Assembly: GCA_019420945.1 (NCBI GenBank)
Contig: JAHZGF010000039.1
Location: 1 to 6,591, forward strand
DNA: 6,591 bases
DNA from: Clostridiales bacterium
GTDB lineage: Bacteria; Bacillota; Clostridia; Oscillospirales; Oscillospiraceae
Direction: 5' to 3'
The notes under the pieces were generated by a model. The model saw nothing but the letters and a program-made list of their open reading frames with translations, was not told where the DNA came from and did not search any database. Made by a program: the position numbers and the translations under genes. This document shows positions 5,450-6,591 of the stretch, one piece after another (the first letter of the stretch is position 1; the number at the start of each line of letters is the position of its first letter).

Positions 5450-5619
5450 CCTAGGGCTTGTTTGAAAATTGGCGATGTGCCCGGTGGCGAGGAATTTTGG
5501 GCCGCTGGCAAGCAATTTTTTCGCAGGAATCCTGACGGATTTCAGGGAAAAATTGCGCCGTCCAGCGGTCAAAAGGCCCGTCGATTGGGCATGTTGACAT
5601 TTTTCAAACAAGCCCTAGG
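5450..5619. mobile_element. 170-bp MITE-like palindromic element with 19-bp terminal inverted repeats
   Basis: CCTAGGGCTTGTTTGAAAA at 5450-5468 is the exact reverse complement of TTTTCAAACAAGCCCTAGG at 5601-5619. Pairing continues inward in blocks: TGCCC (5478-5482), TTTTG, CCGCTGG/CCAGCGG (5502-5508 with 5562-5568) and GCAATTTTT/AAAAATTGC (5512-5520 with 5548-5556). The whole element could thus fold into one long imperfect hairpin centred near 5535. It holds no gene. Both ends carry CTAG, which may be a 4-bp target duplication or part of the terminal repeat; because CTAG is palindromic the two cannot be told apart here. Size, perfect ends and lack of coding capacity fit a miniature inverted-repeat element moved by a transposase encoded elsewhere. 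Confidence 0.8.
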
Positions 5620-5687
5620 ATACAAAAATCCAAGCATGTCCACAGTCAGCCTGCAATGAAACAAACAAGTCCAAATATCTTATAGGA

Positions 5688-5715
5688 AGCCGTGGGACTT
5701 CGCCCACGGCTTTTT
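5688..5715 (+). terminator. Rho-independent terminator upstream of the recombinase gene
   Basis: A perfect 9-bp stem AGCCGTGGG/CCCACGGCT with loop ACTTCG is followed by TTTTT (5711-5715). It reads on the plus strand and would insulate the recombinase gene from anything transcribed through the pseudogene region. Confidence 0.85.
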
Positions 5716-5783
5716 AGCTGGAACAGGTACTTGCAACTCCGCCTTTTCTTATGGTGCACTATTCCAAGATCATTTCTATCAGC

Positions 5784-5790
5784 AAGGAGG
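5784..5790 (+). promoter_or_regulatory. Ribosome binding site AAGGAGG that decides the TTG start of the recombinase
   Basis: AAGGAGG lies 7 bases before TTG 5798. There is no ATG in frame at a comparable place, so TTG is the start. I see no convincing promoter between the terminator and this site. Confidence 0.82.
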
Positions 5791-5797
5791 TGCTGCC

Positions 5798-6406
5798 TTG
5801 AACGGGCAGGTTTACGGCTATATCCGGGTCAGCAGCAGGGAACAGAACGAGGAGCGGCAGCTCATTTCCCTGCGGGAAGTACAGGTGCCGGAGGAGAACA
5901 CATTTATAGATAAGCAGTCCGGCAAGGATTTTGAGCGGCCGCAGTACAAGAGGCTTCTGCGGAAATTAAAAAAAGACGATCTGCTCTACATTAAGAGCAT
6001 TGACCGCCTGGGCCGCAATTATGGCGAGATTTTAGAGCAATGGAGAATATTGACCAAAGAAAAAAGCGTTGACATTGTGGTACTGGACATGCCTCTGCTG
6101 GATACCCGACAGGGGAAGGATCTGATGGGCACGTTTTTGAGCGATATTGTGCTGCAAGTACTCTCCTTTGTCGCTGAAAATGAACGTGCCAATATCCGTC
6201 AGCGTCAGGCGGAGGGAATTGCGGCCGCCAAGGCCAGAGGGGTACGGTTCGGCCGGCCGCCAAAGCCGCTGCCCGATAACTACCTGAGCACCTATCTGCA
6301 ATGGAAAAGCGGGGCACTCACAGGGACCGCCGCCGCGAAGGAGTGCGGAATGCCGTTGGCTACCTTCCGTTACCGGGCGGAACGGTACGAAAACACGAAA
6401 CGTTGA
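5798..6406 (+). CDS. Small serine recombinase (resolvase/invertase family)
   Basis: At 202 aa this has the length and order of Tn3-type resolvases and Hin-like invertases. The catalytic domain begins YGYIRVSSREQNEERQ (6-21) with the nucleophile serine at 12 and the helper arginine at 10. IDKQSG (37-42) and FERPQY (45-50) follow, then the active-site SIDRLGRNY (67-75) with R70 and R73. The long E helix runs about 113-145 (LSDIVLQVLSFVAENERANI then RQRQAEGIAAAKARG). GRPPKPLPD (152-160) leads into a C-terminal helix-turn-helix (about 165-195: SGALTGTAAAKECGMPLATFRYR). All expected catalytic residues are present, so it appears functional. It starts with TTG behind AAGGAGG. No partner transposase is visible; it may resolve cointegrates, invert a segment, or belong to a conjugative element. 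Two related hairpins immediately downstream could be its sites. Confidence 0.93.
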   Translation: MNGQVYGYIRVSSREQNEERQLISLREVQVPEENTFIDKQSGKDFERPQYKRLLRKLKKDDLLYIKSIDRLGRNYGEILEQWRILTKEKSVDIVVLDMPLLDTRQGKDLMGTFLSDIVLQVLSFVAENERANIRQRQAEGIAAAKARGVRFGRPPKPLPDNYLSTYLQWKSGALTGTAAAKECGMPLATFRYRAERYENTKR

Positions 6407-6458
6407 ACAGCAGGCAGCTTCACAAAAAGGTGTACCTTTCTGTGAAGCTGCCTGCTGT
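6407..6458. repeat. 52-bp near-perfect palindrome at the recombinase stop codon
   Basis: Arms ACAGCAGGCAGCTTCACA (6407-6424) and TGTGAAGCTGCCTGCTGT (6441-6458) are perfect over 18 bp. After one mismatch the interior continues as AAAGGT-GT-ACCTTT (6426-6439), leaving an asymmetric GT in the centre. It begins on the base after the recombinase TGA. There is no T-run on either strand, so it is unlikely to be a simple terminator. The arms-plus-dinucleotide form is like the core of a serine recombinase crossover site, and it could also act as an mRNA 3' stabiliser. Confidence 0.75.
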
Positions 6459-6532
6459 CTCTATACATTATCCTTATCGTCCAAATCCTCGTCATGTTAA
6501 GAGTTTTTTGAAAAAGATTTTGAAAATTGGGG
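6459..6532. other. AT-rich spacer between the two hairpins
   Basis: No gene is seen on either strand that I can support. It contains A/T-rich runs (GTTTTTTGAAAAAGATTTTGAAAA, in part palindromic). On the minus strand a 10-codon frame reads DEDLDDKDNV then stop, too short to assign. If the flanking hairpins are recombination sites, this is the segment between them. Confidence 0.4.
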
Positions 6533-6562
6533 GCTTACAGAAAGGTACACATTTCTGTAAGC
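6533..6562. repeat. Second hairpin, related to the first in inverted orientation
   Basis: Arms GCTTACAGAAA (6533-6543) and TTTCTGTAAGC (6552-6562) pair over 11 bp around GGTACACA. The block ACAGAAAGGTACAC (6537-6550) is the exact reverse complement of GTGTACCTTTCTGT inside the first palindrome (6430-6443). The central dinucleotide is therefore the same but read in the opposite direction. Confidence 0.7.
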
Positions 6563-6591
6563 AGCCAAAAGCAAAGAATGGATTTGGAGGC
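6563..6591 (+). other. Probable leader and ribosome binding site of a gene beyond the window
   Basis: The last bases end in TTTGGAGGC, with a Shine-Dalgarno-like GGAGG at 6586-6590 and no start codon yet at a proper distance. A plus-strand gene probably begins a few bases outside. The second hairpin would lie in its leader. Confidence 0.35.

Noticed and set aside
5183..5611. 142-codon minus-strand open frame
   Set aside because: It runs through the MITE-like palindrome; only the HAMP-like part is meaningful, and it leaves that frame before the chemoreceptor tip. Treated as part of the pseudogene.
6407..6458. Terminator for the recombinase gene
   Set aside because: The stem is excellent but no T-run follows on either strand; the asymmetric centre and the related inverted copy suggest another role.
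4253..6591. A CRISPR array or defence island
   Set aside because: No regularly spaced direct repeats and no Cas, restriction or toxin-antitoxin genes are visible; the repeats present are inverted.

Overview
The window looks like accessory chromosome from a GC-rich member of the Clostridia, most like the Oscillospiraceae/Flavonifractor group of gut Firmicutes. This rests on strong AGGAGG-type ribosome binding sites, a TTG and a GTG start, GC-rich codon choice, and a set of small stress/sensor families common in those genomes. It is inference from gene style; no marker gene is present. There are no tRNA, rRNA or CRISPR features.

Left part (1-1057, minus strand): a two-gene operon of a RibD-C/dihydrofolate-reductase-fold protein and a GNAT acetyltransferase, coupled by a 4-base GTGA overlap. 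A divergent promoter region (about 1058-1248) separates it from the plus-strand genes.

Middle (1249-2686, plus): a compact operon of a TfoX N-terminal-domain protein, a 45-codon stump that looks like the start of a GyrI-like ligand-binding protein, a ten-cysteine DUF3795 protein, and an SRPBCC (START-fold) protein. It is followed by a membrane-anchored XRE-family repressor (2761-3276) with its own likely promoter, and by an AraC-type regulator fused to a GyrI-like effector domain (3395-4252). The theme is sensing of, and response to, small molecules; no substrate can be named.

Right part (4253-6591): the character changes. A 324-base stretch without a gene carries inverted repeats and a strong terminator. 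A graveyard of gene fragments follows (4577-5440): a zinc-ribbon hypothetical protein broken by several frameshifts, a likely RtcB scrap, an unassigned open stretch, and an antisense piece of a methyl-accepting chemotaxis protein. Next to the chemotaxis fragment sits a 170-bp palindromic MITE-like element (5450-5619) with perfect 19-bp terminal inverted repeats. After another terminator comes an apparently intact small serine recombinase (5798-6406). It is followed by two related hairpins that share a 14-nt block in opposite orientation, and by the probable leader of a gene beyond the window. This right part reads as the eroded edge of a mobile element.

I found no clear new multi-gene system. 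The observations best worth checking are the recombinase with its paired inverted sites, the MITE-like palindrome, and the truncated GyrI reading frame kept inside an intact operon.
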